The position numbers and the translations under genes were made by a program. The notes beneath the pieces were generated by a model. That model made no database searches. It was not told the origin of the DNA and saw nothing but the letters and a program-made list of their open reading frames with translations. Shown here piece by piece: positions 1-7,500 of a stretch of 33,319 nt of DNA. Numbering within the stretch: the first letter of the stretch is position 1; every line of letters begins with the position of its first letter. Source of the stretch: Spirulina subsalsa FACHB-351 (GTDB lineage: Bacteria; Cyanobacteriota; Cyanobacteriia; Cyanobacteriales; Spirulinaceae); the NCBI RefSeq assembly GCF_026130165.1, contig NZ_JAIHOM010000055.1:1-33319 (forward strand), read 5' to 3'.

Positions 1-33
1 CTTGAGTTTGAAATCGTAGGTCATCGTTATCAT
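1..33 (-). CDS. tnpB: IS200/IS605-family TnpB (OrfB), N-terminal fragment cut by window edge
   Basis: Read on the minus strand from 33 to 1, this gives MITMTYDFKLK, the typical beginning of cyanobacterial TnpB proteins, which are RNA-guided nucleases of IS200/IS605-type transposons. Only 11 codons are in the window, so catalytic residues cannot be seen. An internal ATG at 24-22 is an alternative start. A good promoter (TTGCCA, 16-bp spacer, TATAAT at 45-40) lies directly upstream, and hairpins of the element's left end follow at 48-139. The 3' end of a tnpB in the same orientation lies at the other window edge, and the two may be copies of one element. Confidence 0.7.
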   Translation of the reverse strand, partial: MITMTYDFKLK

Positions 34-39
34 GCTCCC

Positions 40-67
40 ATTATAACACACTTAATAAAACTGGCAA
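40..67 (-). promoter_or_regulatory. Promoter of the left tnpB copy, nearly leaderless
   Basis: On the minus strand, TTGCCA (67-62) and TATAAT (45-40) are separated by 16 bp, close to the sigma-70 consensus. The predicted transcription start falls at about 34-32, on or next to the ATG at 33, so the message would be leaderless or start translation at the ATG at 24. The promoter is partly inside the inverted repeat 48-81. Confidence 0.5.
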
Positions 68-81
68 GGCTCATTAAGTGT
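48..81. repeat. 9-bp inverted repeat in the IS left end
   Basis: ACACTTAAT (48-56) and ATTAAGTGT (73-81) are perfect inverted repeats around a 16-nt loop. They sit just upstream of tnpB and overlap the promoter. IS200/IS605 elements carry subterminal hairpins recognised by the Y1 transposase; this could be one, or an operator. Confidence 0.5.
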
Positions 82-118
82 TGACGCTTCGCGGGTTACA
101 TACTGTTTTTCTTTTCAT

Positions 119-139
119 CCCCGTCCTAAAGTATCGGGG
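119..139. mobile_element. Probable left-end hairpin of the IS200/IS605-type element
   Basis: CCCCG (119-123) and CGGGG (135-139) pair around an 11-nt loop, about 85 bp upstream of the tnpB start. The restriction-endonuclease-like reading frame ends at 143-145, directly beside it. I infer that the element boundary lies at about 140-150. No tnpA gene is visible between this hairpin and tnpB, so the element looks tnpB-only and would need a Y1 transposase supplied in trans. Confidence 0.5.
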
Positions 140-142
140 CTT

Positions 143-451
143 TCAAGAAAACATGATCGGTAAACTAAAAATATTTGATGTTTCAATAACGAGCAGTTGC
201 TCAACCGCTTGGGTATAATGAAGTGAACTATTTGCGGATGGTAATATATCAAACTTTGTTACTAAAACTATCAGAGCAACGGAGTGGCTATTGAGTGCTA
301 ATTTTGACTTGAAAAGAACTTCACTTCTGATAATATTATTCAGCAAGAATGGCATAGAACATAACGTTTGCTCAACTTCCATCCACTCAGAGGGAAATTG
401 TTGAGTCAAATCCTCGTTCTGATTATTAAAATCTGTATACTCAATTAACAT
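143..451 (-). pseudogene. BglII-like type II restriction endonuclease remnant
   Basis: This 102-residue frame matches two separate parts of restriction endonuclease BglII as I remember it. Residues 1-34 resemble the BglII N-terminus (M-I--TD, W-E-E-TL--MP). From residue 34 the frame jumps to the BglII segment PFLLNN-VRSE, followed by SANSSLHYTQA (BglII ASNSSLYYEQA) and NIFSLPI (BglII NVFDVPI). About 65 residues between these parts are missing, and that stretch holds the BglII active-site Asp and Glu. The C-terminal quarter is also lost, where the IS left end begins. The product cannot be an active nuclease. The ATG at 451 lacks a clear ribosome-binding site. No partner methyltransferase is in the window. 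The alternative, an unrelated small protein, is unlikely given the colinear matches. Confidence 0.75.
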
Positions 452-522
452 TATTTGTAATGGCTCAAAAAATTTTAAATGAATGAGATTTAAGAATAAT
501 TTACCTCATTAATCCCTCACTA

Positions 523-559
523 AACTTTTGAGACAAGACCTTACCTTGTCTCAAAAGTT
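523..559. terminator. 15-bp perfect stem-loop, likely terminator of ktrBA
   Basis: AACTTTTGAGACAAG (523-537) and its exact complement (545-559) flank a 7-nt loop. The structure lies 27 bp beyond the ktrA stop. Its following T-run on the minus strand is short, so it may be an attenuating or RNA-stabilising hairpin as much as an intrinsic terminator. Confidence 0.6.
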
Positions 560-586
560 CACTTTATTTATTCTCTGGCTTCCTGA

Positions 587-1285
587 TTAAATGGGCAAAC
601 GTTTAATATCTTCATTAGAACCAATCACGACCATAGCGGTACCTTGACTTAAACGACGATTGGGGAGAGGATTAATTTCAAATTTCTTGTCGTCTTCGGC
701 GACAGCAATTAGGGTTAAACCATAACGGCCGCGCAGTTGAATTTCTGCGATAGTTTTGCCGTGAAACTCTTCGGGGACTAGCACTTCTACAATACTGTGG
801 TCAGGGTCAAGGTCGAAACGCTCCAAAATGGCCGGTTTGGTGAGAGTATAGGCTAAGGCACAACCCGCTTCATATTCAGGGAAAACCACTTGATCCGCCC
901 CAACTCGTTCTAGGAGTTTGCCATGAATTTCTGAGGAGGCTTTAGCCACAACGTGCTTAACACCTGCTTCCTTGGCGTTGAGGGTAGTAATGATGCTCTC
1001 CTGCACATAATTACCGATGGCGACAATGACGGTATCAAATTCAAAGATCCCGGCTTCTTTAAGAGCGTTGGGATCGGTGGAATCTAGGGATATGGCATGG
1101 GTGGCGACTTTATCGTTTAAGGCTTGGGCCACTAATTTCTCGCTGATATCAGTTCCCAAGACTTCATAACCCATTTTATGCAGGGCTCCGGCAACGGAAC
1201 GGCCAAAACGCCCTAGACCAATAACCGCGAATTGTTTATTCTCTTTACCGAGACTGGTTAGAAATTTAAGCGATCGCAAATTCAC
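587..1285 (-). CDS. ktrA: KtrA: cytosolic RCK regulatory subunit of the Ktr potassium transporter
   Basis: KtrA forms a nucleotide-binding octameric ring that gates the KtrB membrane subunit of the Na+-dependent K+ uptake system, important in cyanobacteria for osmotic adaptation. The protein starts with an RCK-N Rossmann fold: VIGLGRFGRS gives the GxGxxG dinucleotide motif at residues 23-28, followed by the acidic residue of TDIS at the end of strand 2. An RCK-C domain occupies about residues 145-232. Length (232) is normal for the family. I place the start at GTG 1285 because AGAGGA at 1300-1295 is then 9 nt away and the product begins MNLRSLKF, as KtrA homologues do; TTG 1291 is too close to that site. 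It lies 76 bp downstream of ktrB on the same strand, so the two are probably cotranscribed. Confidence 0.9.
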   Translation of the reverse strand: MNLRSLKFLTSLGKENKQFAVIGLGRFGRSVAGALHKMGYEVLGTDISEKLVAQALNDKVATHAISLDSTDPNALKEAGIFEFDTVIVAIGNYVQESIITTLNAKEAGVKHVVAKASSEIHGKLLERVGADQVVFPEYEAGCALAYTLTKPAILERFDLDPDHSIVEVLVPEEFHGKTIAEIQLRGRYGLTLIAVAEDDKKFEINPLPNRRLSQGTAMVVIGSNEDIKRLPI

Positions 1286-1361
1286 ACTCAATCATCCTCT
1301 TGCGCTCTCATTGGAATTGATCTCAAATTATCCCCTGTTTTGCCCCTCTCGTCTCCTCCCC

Positions 1362-2699
1362 CTATCCCACTAATAAATTTTCCTCGGGATATTGCAGACT
1401 GGTAGGACGCGGATCGCCGAAAATCGCCGCCATAAAGACTAAAATCCCGATTCTCCCGGTATACATGGTAAAAATTAAAATAATCTGACTAATCTCAGAT
1501 AAATCCGCCGTAATTCCCGTAGAAAGTCCCACCGTAGCAAAGGCCGAAACCACTTCAAAGAGGAGATGGATAAAATCAAATTTCCCAGCCTCGGTAATGG
1601 ATAACAGGGTGGTGACACTGACTACCATGGTGGCAGATCCCAAGACAACGGCAATGGCTTTATAAATTAGGGAGGTAGGAATCTTGCGGCTGTGCATAAT
1701 CACCTGTTCATGGCCCCGTAGGGTGGAACGAGTGCAATTAATTAATATTCCCAAGGTGGTAGTTTTTAAGCCGCCTCCTGTGCCACTGGGACTCGCTCCA
1801 ATAAACATAAAAGCAATGGTGATAAAGAGGGCGGTGTCACTCATACTCCCAAAATCAACACTATTAAATCCGGCAGTCCTAGTGGTGACAGATTGAAACC
1901 AAGCGGCCAATAGTTTATCTTTCAGAGTTAATGGACCTAATGTATTAAGATTTAAAAATTCTGTGGTAAAAAAGCCGATTGTTCCCGAAATCAATAAAAA
2001 GGCAGTTACTCGCACAACAACTTTAGTATTAAGGGAAAAAATCGATAAAACTCTCTGACCGCTTAATTTAGATTTGATCCAGTATTGCAATTCTAGTATC
2101 ACTTGATAGCCAATACCGCCAAAAATAATGAGTAGAGGCACACCAATATTAATGGCGATGGAATGCTGGTAGCCCATTAGACTGTCTGCAAATAGACTAA
2201 ATCCAGCATTATTCCAAGCACTAATACTGTGAAAGAAAGCAATCCATAAACCTTTTAAAAAACCATAGTCTTCTTGAAATGGCTTGAGAATAATTAGAAG
2301 ACCAGTCAGTTCAAAAAAGAAGGTTGTAATAATAATCGAGCGAATTAAATGTTGACTACCCTGTAAAAAAGGACGGTCAAAGGATTCTTGGATGGCCAGT
2401 TTTTGCCGCAGGTCAAATTTACGGCGTAAGACCAATAATAAAAAGGTGCTAGTGGTCATATAGCCTAGACCACCGATTTGAATTAAAAGCAAAATAAAAC
2501 ACTGTCCAAGGGTGGAAAAATGGCTGCCAGTATCGACGACAATTAAACCCGTAACACAGACGGCAGAAGTAGCAGTAAAGATGGCAACCAGTGGACTATT
2601 CCAATCGCCGCTACTGGTGGAAATAGGCAATAGCAGGAGCAATGTTCCGACGGATATTACCGCCAAAAACCCTAAACAAATAGTGCGCGCAATAGTCAT
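1362..2699 (-). CDS. ktrB: KtrB: TrkH/KtrB-family potassium uptake membrane subunit
   Basis: This inner-membrane subunit conducts K+ in the KtrAB(E) system. The 445 residues form the four-fold M1-P-M2 arrangement of the family. The filter glycines are visible in four P-loops: VCVTGLIV (G51), WNNAGFSL (G166), TRTAGFNS (G277) and FATVGLSTG (G391). The gating loop of the third repeat is visible as GASPSGTGGGLKTTT near residues 301-315. It starts at ATG 2699 and is followed by ktrA on the same strand. It is divergent from the URC1-like gene, sharing a 159-bp upstream region. A third subunit gene (ktrE) is not in the window. Family assignment is secure; K+ specificity rests on homology. Confidence 0.92.
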   Translation of the reverse strand: MTIARTICLGFLAVISVGTLLLLLPISTSSGDWNSPLVAIFTATSAVCVTGLIVVDTGSHFSTLGQCFILLLIQIGGLGYMTTSTFLLLVLRRKFDLRQKLAIQESFDRPFLQGSQHLIRSIIITTFFFELTGLLIILKPFQEDYGFLKGLWIAFFHSISAWNNAGFSLFADSLMGYQHSIAINIGVPLLIIFGGIGYQVILELQYWIKSKLSGQRVLSIFSLNTKVVVRVTAFLLISGTIGFFTTEFLNLNTLGPLTLKDKLLAAWFQSVTTRTAGFNSVDFGSMSDTALFITIAFMFIGASPSGTGGGLKTTTLGILINCTRSTLRGHEQVIMHSRKIPTSLIYKAIAVVLGSATMVVSVTTLLSITEAGKFDFIHLLFEVVSAFATVGLSTGITADLSEISQIILIFTMYTGRIGILVFMAAIFGDPRPTSLQYPEENLLVG

Positions 2700-2814
2700 A
2701 AAATTTCGGCTATTTCAGAAAACTGAACAAAGGTTAAACCGGGAGGAGTAAAGGGAAGAGGGGAAGATTCTGCTGGGAAAATTTTTCTGGAGTTCCCCCC
2801 CATTCTCAAGCAAC

Positions 2815-2833
2815 TTGCTACAATCAGGGCTTA
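2815..2833 (+). promoter_or_regulatory. Extended -10 promoter of the URC1-like gene, motif shared with 20445-20463
   Basis: The block TTGCTACAATCAGGGCTTA contains an extended -10 (TGCTACAAT, -10 hexamer 2819-2824), placing transcription start near 2831 and leaving a leader of about 28 nt before ATG 2859. The same 19-nt block with one mismatch occurs upstream of the giant gene at 20508. Confidence 0.45.
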
Positions 2834-2858
2834 TTTATAGCATGAGCCGTTACAAAAA

Positions 2859-4127
2859 ATGAATCAACCCAAACCTACGTCTAAGCCCAAGCATATTGTT
2901 CTCACCTCTCATCCCAACCGTCAAGGATCCTCGGTCTTACCCATTGAGTGGGGGAATCGGGATCCTCTCAAACGGGGTGCGATTATTGGCAGTTTGACTC
3001 ACCAAAGCCACCGTAACGTGATTGGGACTCATTCGGGGTCTTATGCGGTTTATCGGGCTTTAGCGGTGGCCAGTGGCTCCCTACAGCCCGATCACCGCGC
3101 TGATTTGACCCATACCGCCCCCCCAGTCCAGATTGGGCCTTATCCTAGTTGGGGAGATCCTCATGGGATTGTTTCGCTGGATCCCTTTGGGGCGATGGTG
3201 GAGGAGGTCTATGGGTCTTTGATTGCCCAGGGGTATGATCTTCGCCCGACGATTGCTGTTACTAAGGCCCAGATTAATTTACCGGAGTTGCAAGAGGCGA
3301 TCGCACAGAACAGAATTCAGGTTGATAATACCATTGTCAAAGCCAATGCGGGCTTATCGGTGATTAAAGTGGCTATTGACCCCGTATGGTATCTCCCCGG
3401 CATCGCTCAACGGATTGGGGTCAAAGAAAGTGATCTGCGACGGATTTTGTTCCAACAGACGGGGGGAATGTTCCCCGAATTGGTCACTCGTCCCGATCTC
3501 CATGTGTTTTTACCCCCCATTGGTGGGATGACGGTTTATATTCTGGGGGAATTAGACGCTATTACGGATGAGAGTAAACCTTTAGCGGTGCGCGTCCACG
3601 ATGAATGTAATGGGTCTGATGTATTTGGTTCGGACATTTGTACTTGTCGCCCCTATTTAGTCCACGGGATTGAGGTTTGTATTCAAACGGCCCAGGAGGG
3701 AGGGGCAGGGGTGATTGTGTACAATCGCAAGGAGGGACGCGCTTTAGGGGAAGTGACTAAGTTTTTGGTCTACAATGCGCGGAAACGTCAGGAAGGAGGC
3801 GATCGCGCTGATGCCTATTTTACCCGCACCGAATGCGTCGCTGGGGTGCAGGATATGCGTTTTCAGGAGTTAATGCCCGATGTTTTACAGTGGTTAGGAA
3901 TTACCCGCATTGATCGGTTAGTCTCCATGAGTAATTTAAAATACAACGCCATCACCCATTCTGGCATTGAAGTAGTGGAACGCATCCCCATCCCTCCCCA
4001 CTATATTCCCGAAGATGCCCAGGTGGAAATTGCGGCCAAAATGGCGGCTGGCTACTATACTGAGGGGGAAGTCCCTGATGAGGAGAAACTCGCTCAAATT
4101 AGTGGGCGTGGTTTACAAGATTATTAG
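2859..4127 (+). CDS. GTP cyclohydrolase II-like protein, URC1 family (uracil catabolism)
   Basis: The C-terminal half is a RibA-type GTP cyclohydrolase II domain. The zinc ligands follow the family pattern C-x10-C-x-C (C250, C261, C263, within HDECNGSDVF...CTC), and the loop RKEGRALG at 290-297 corresponds to the RQEGR of RibA. A 200-residue N-terminal extension and the altered end of the domain (MSNLKYNAI in place of the TNNP motif) mark the long URC1 type and not riboflavin-pathway RibA. URC1 was defined genetically in yeast as needed for uracil use as nitrogen source. Its usual partner, the DUF1688 protein URC4, is encoded at 12661-13872 on the same strand, which supports a role in pyrimidine breakdown. 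The exact reaction is not settled. No Shine-Dalgarno sequence is seen before the ATG. Confidence 0.85.
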   Translation: MNQPKPTSKPKHIVLTSHPNRQGSSVLPIEWGNRDPLKRGAIIGSLTHQSHRNVIGTHSGSYAVYRALAVASGSLQPDHRADLTHTAPPVQIGPYPSWGDPHGIVSLDPFGAMVEEVYGSLIAQGYDLRPTIAVTKAQINLPELQEAIAQNRIQVDNTIVKANAGLSVIKVAIDPVWYLPGIAQRIGVKESDLRRILFQQTGGMFPELVTRPDLHVFLPPIGGMTVYILGELDAITDESKPLAVRVHDECNGSDVFGSDICTCRPYLVHGIEVCIQTAQEGGAGVIVYNRKEGRALGEVTKFLVYNARKRQEGGDRADAYFTRTECVAGVQDMRFQELMPDVLQWLGITRIDRLVSMSNLKYNAITHSGIEVVERIPIPPHYIPEDAQVEIAAKMAAGYYTEGEVPDEEKLAQISGRGLQDY

Positions 4128-4354
4128 GGGGTGAATCATCTAGGTCTGTTAACCCTAGTGTTGCCTTGCCCTGTTTTTACTTTCGAGGTAGGATTAACTG
4201 ACAACTAAACAGCCAATCAGGGTAAGTTAAAGCTGTTCCCCCCCCACAAAGGAGGGATAACTGAGGGAACTGTAGGCTGAGGAAATTGAACGAGAGTATT
4301 AAACCTGATGCCCTACTGTTCCTATCATCAGCCGTGAATCATGATAGCTTGGAC

Positions 4355-5362
4355 ATGATGGATTTAACAGTGGTCATTCCGACCTATAACGGGGAAAAGC
4401 GTTTACCAGATGTTTTGGAAAAGTTGCGATCGCAAATCAGAACCGAGGGAATCTCATGGGAAGTTTTAGTCGTTGATAATAACAGTTCTGATCGCACAGC
4501 AGCCGTGGTGCAGCAGTTTCAAAAAAACTGGCCGCCACAGATTCCCCTGCGCTATGTATTAGAAACCAAACAAGGAGCCGCCTTTGCCCGTCAGCGTTCA
4601 GTCAAAGAATCCCAAGCGGAACTAATTGGCTTTTTAGATGATGATAATATCCCCGAATTAGATTGGGTCTATCAAGCCGTTCACTTTGCACAGAAACACC
4701 CCCAAGCAGGCACTTATGGCAGCCAAATTCACGGCCTCTTTGAACAAGAACTTCCCCCGAACTTTACCCGCATTCAATCCTATTTTGCCATCATAGAATG
4801 GGGCGACCAACCTAAACAGTATAACCCGAAATATAACTTAGTTCCCCCTTCGGCTGGGTTAGTCGTCCGACGTAAAGTTTGGCTAAAATATGTCCCAGAA
4901 ACCTGCATTTTGAGCGGTCGCACCCACAGCAGTATGCTCACCGGAGAAGACTTAGAAGCCTTATCTTATATTCACCATCAATCTAACTGGGAGATTTGGT
5001 ATAATCCCGCGATGCAGATTGATCATAAAATACCCCCCAAACGCCTTGAACCGGAATATCTCATTCCCTTCTTTCGCGGCATTGGATTAAGTCGTTATGT
5101 CACTCGTATGGTAGGAGTTCACCCCCTTTTAAAGCCGATTTTAACGACAGCCTACCTTGCCAACGACTTGCGAAAATTACTCCTTCACATCCTCCGTTAT
5201 GGTGTTTCTGCTCAAGATGAAATAGCCGCTTGTGAACGGGCTTTATTAATGGGGAGTTTAAACAGCTTTTTTTATCTGTGGTCTAACGGATACCTCAAGG
5301 GAAAAAATACCAGCGAAAAGCCTTCTAATGCCAAAATCAGCCAACTGCCAATGAGCCATTAA
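4355..5362 (+). CDS. hpsE: Family 2 glycosyltransferase, HpsE-like (first copy)
   Basis: This GT-A-fold enzyme resembles HpsE, a glycosyltransferase of hormogonium polysaccharide synthesis in filamentous cyanobacteria. It would transfer a sugar from a nucleotide donor at the cytoplasmic face of the membrane. Visible motifs are VVIPTYNGEKRLPDVL at the N-terminus, VDNNSSD for nucleotide binding and LDDDNIPELDW with the metal-binding acidic cluster. I use ATG 4355 because the product then begins MMDLTVVIPTYNG, as relatives do. Upstream in-frame TTG 4286 and GTG 4334 would add residues without similarity, although GAGGA sits just before 4286. The next gene is a paralogue. Donor and acceptor sugars are unknown. 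Confidence 0.8.
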   Translation: MMDLTVVIPTYNGEKRLPDVLEKLRSQIRTEGISWEVLVVDNNSSDRTAAVVQQFQKNWPPQIPLRYVLETKQGAAFARQRSVKESQAELIGFLDDDNIPELDWVYQAVHFAQKHPQAGTYGSQIHGLFEQELPPNFTRIQSYFAIIEWGDQPKQYNPKYNLVPPSAGLVVRRKVWLKYVPETCILSGRTHSSMLTGEDLEALSYIHHQSNWEIWYNPAMQIDHKIPPKRLEPEYLIPFFRGIGLSRYVTRMVGVHPLLKPILTTAYLANDLRKLLLHILRYGVSAQDEIAACERALLMGSLNSFFYLWSNGYLKGKNTSEKPSNAKISQLPMSH

Positions 5363-5513
5363 ACTTGACCGTTGTTTCTCCTAGGTTTATCAATCAAAAT
5401 ATTAACTCAAATCCTGAGCTTAATCATCAGTTAAAACCCTAAAGTTTAATATTTTTCTCAACTTTCCTCCTCCCATAACCATCCCAGTTAGTCTGATCGA
5501 ACTTCAACTGATT

Positions 5514-6491
5514 ATGACCCATGCTTCATTTTCCCTTACCCTAGCCATTCCCACCTATAACGGAGCCCAGCGTTTACCTGATGTATTAGAGGCATTACTT
5601 CATCAAACCCAGAATGATCAAAGCAATATTGAACCCATTCTGTGGGACATCATCATTATTGATAATAATAGCACAGATACAACCCAAAAAGTCGTTAAAA
5701 AATATCAACAAAACTGGTCAAAAAATCATCCCCTTCAATACTATTTTGAACCAAATCAAGGTCTTGCCTTTGCCAGAGAACGAGCCATTAAAGAAGCACA
5801 AGGAACTTATATTGCCTTCTTAGATGATGATAACATTCCCGCACCAGACTGGATTTATAGCATCTATCAATTTAGCCAAAACTACCCCCAAGCGGGAGCA
5901 TTTAGCGGTCAAATTCACGGCGAATATGAAATACAACCCCCCGAAAACTTTCAAAAAATTGCCACCTTTTTAGCCATACGAGAACACGGTTCTGAACCCT
6001 TTCGCTTTGACCCCGATAACTTAAGATTACCACCCGGTGCTGGCCTAGTTGTCAAAAAACAAGCCTGGCAAGATGCTGTACCTAAAACCCCTCAAGTTGT
6101 TGGGAATCAGGGAGATATATTAGCACGAGGAGACGATTATGCACCTTTACTTTATCTCCACAAACAAGGCTGGGAAATTTGGTACAATCCCCGGATGCAC
6201 ATAAACCATAAAATCCCTGCATTTCGTTTAGAACAAGATTATTTATTATCCTTAGCGCGGGCCTGTGGTTTAGCCACTTGTCAGTTACGGATGATTAACG
6301 CTAGTCCCAATGATAAACTGGTGATTATATTGAGAACAATTTTGGGCAATTTACGCCGAATAATTAAGCATTATATTCAGTATCAGGGTAAACTGCAATC
6401 CGACCTTATTCCAGCCTTTGAGATGGAATTTTATCGTGCTAGTTTGATGAGTGTATTTCATTGGATGAAACAGATCAGAAACAAACAATAA
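5514..6491 (+). CDS. hpsE: Family 2 glycosyltransferase, HpsE-like (second copy)
   Basis: A 325-residue paralogue of the preceding gene, in the same orientation 151 bp downstream. The two share PTYNG-QRLPDVLE or close variants, DNNS-D, GxAFAR, FLDDDNIP, the block QIHG near the middle and EIWYNP-M-I-HKIP in the second half. This shows a tandem duplication that has since diverged, with extra residues in the first loop of this copy (NDQSNIEPILWD). It should have the same GT-A mechanism but may use another donor or acceptor. No strong ribosome-binding site precedes ATG 5514. The stop lies 13 bp before the next glycosyltransferase, so the two are probably cotranscribed. Confidence 0.8.
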   Translation: MTHASFSLTLAIPTYNGAQRLPDVLEALLHQTQNDQSNIEPILWDIIIIDNNSTDTTQKVVKKYQQNWSKNHPLQYYFEPNQGLAFARERAIKEAQGTYIAFLDDDNIPAPDWIYSIYQFSQNYPQAGAFSGQIHGEYEIQPPENFQKIATFLAIREHGSEPFRFDPDNLRLPPGAGLVVKKQAWQDAVPKTPQVVGNQGDILARGDDYAPLLYLHKQGWEIWYNPRMHINHKIPAFRLEQDYLLSLARACGLATCQLRMINASPNDKLVIILRTILGNLRRIIKHYIQYQGKLQSDLIPAFEMEFYRASLMSVFHWMKQIRNKQ

Positions 6492-6504
6492 ATCAGGAGA
6501 AAAT

Positions 6505-7464
6505 ATGGCAATAATTTCAGTAATTATTCCTGCCTATAATGCTGAAACAACTATTCAAGCGACGGCTGAATCTGTTTTGAATCAAAGTTTTAAAGATTTG
6601 GAGTTAATCATTATTAATGATGGGTCTACCGATAAAACAGTTGAGGTCGTGTCCAGTCTGCTAGACGAACGGATTCATCTCTTATCTTACCCTAACTCTG
6701 GTCCCCAAAAAAGCCGTAATCGAGGAGTTGAAGTCGCAACGGGAGACTATCTAGCTTTTTTGGATGCAGATGATTTATGGACAACTGATAAATTAGAATC
6801 TCAACTGACTGCATTACAAAAGAATCCTGACTGTGCAGTTGCCTATAGTTGGACAGATTTTATTGATGAGTTTGGGAATAAATTACCAGGAGGACAACAT
6901 TTTAGATTTAAAGATAATGTCTATGAGCAGCTTTTATTAGGGGATTTTATTGGCAGTGGTTCTAATCCCTTAATTCGCAAAGATGCCTTGTTAGCAGTGG
7001 GACCTTTTGATGAATCTCTTCTGGGGGGTCAAGATTGGGAAATGTGGATTAGATTAGCGTCAAAATATCCCTTTGCCTTAGTGCCTAAAACCCAAGTATT
7101 TTATCGCCAGTCTATTGGGTCTTGGTCTGCTAATTTGGAACGACAGGAGCGGGGATATAAACAGGTCATTGAGAAGTGTTTAGCGACGGCACCAGAAAGA
7201 ATTCAAAAACGCCGCAAGGAAATCATTGGCAATCGCTATAAATTTCTGACTTTTGATGCACTAGCTTATGGCATTAATCGGAAACAGAGTCTTATGGCTG
7301 CCCGTTTTTTGGGGACAGCATTAACCCATCAACCGATACTTTTAAAAAATAAAGTAATTTGGATTGTTCTGGTTAAAATTATAATCGGTGTGCTTCTCCC
7401 GAGTCAAGCCGCAAGGACTGTGTTGGGTCACATTAAACGCTTGAATCCCCCAGAGGTCAAGTAA
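6505..7464 (+). CDS. Family 2 glycosyltransferase
   Basis: A 319-residue GT-A glycosyltransferase of the general family 2 type, distinct from the two HpsE-like genes before it. It begins SVIIPAYNAETTI, has the nucleotide-binding NDGSTD at 38-43 and the metal-binding FLDADD at 85-90, and continues with GGQDWEMWIRLA, the ED/QD acceptor-side motif typical of the family. The C-terminal 80 residues contain a weakly hydrophobic segment (IWIVLVKIIIGVLLP) that could anchor it to the membrane. AGGAG about 7 nt upstream supports ATG 6505. Together with its neighbours it probably builds an exported polysaccharide; the sugar is not predictable. Confidence 0.82.
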   Translation: MAIISVIIPAYNAETTIQATAESVLNQSFKDLELIIINDGSTDKTVEVVSSLLDERIHLLSYPNSGPQKSRNRGVEVATGDYLAFLDADDLWTTDKLESQLTALQKNPDCAVAYSWTDFIDEFGNKLPGGQHFRFKDNVYEQLLLGDFIGSGSNPLIRKDALLAVGPFDESLLGGQDWEMWIRLASKYPFALVPKTQVFYRQSIGSWSANLERQERGYKQVIEKCLATAPERIQKRRKEIIGNRYKFLTFDALAYGINRKQSLMAARFLGTALTHQPILLKNKVIWIVLVKIIIGVLLPSQAARTVLGHIKRLNPPEVK

Positions 7465-7500
7465 AATAGGTTAAAATTAAGCTATTTAGCACAAGGATTA

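Noticed and set aside
2859-4127. Riboflavin-pathway RibA
   Set aside because: The long N-terminal extension, the changed end of the domain and the DUF1688 partner gene fit URC1 better.
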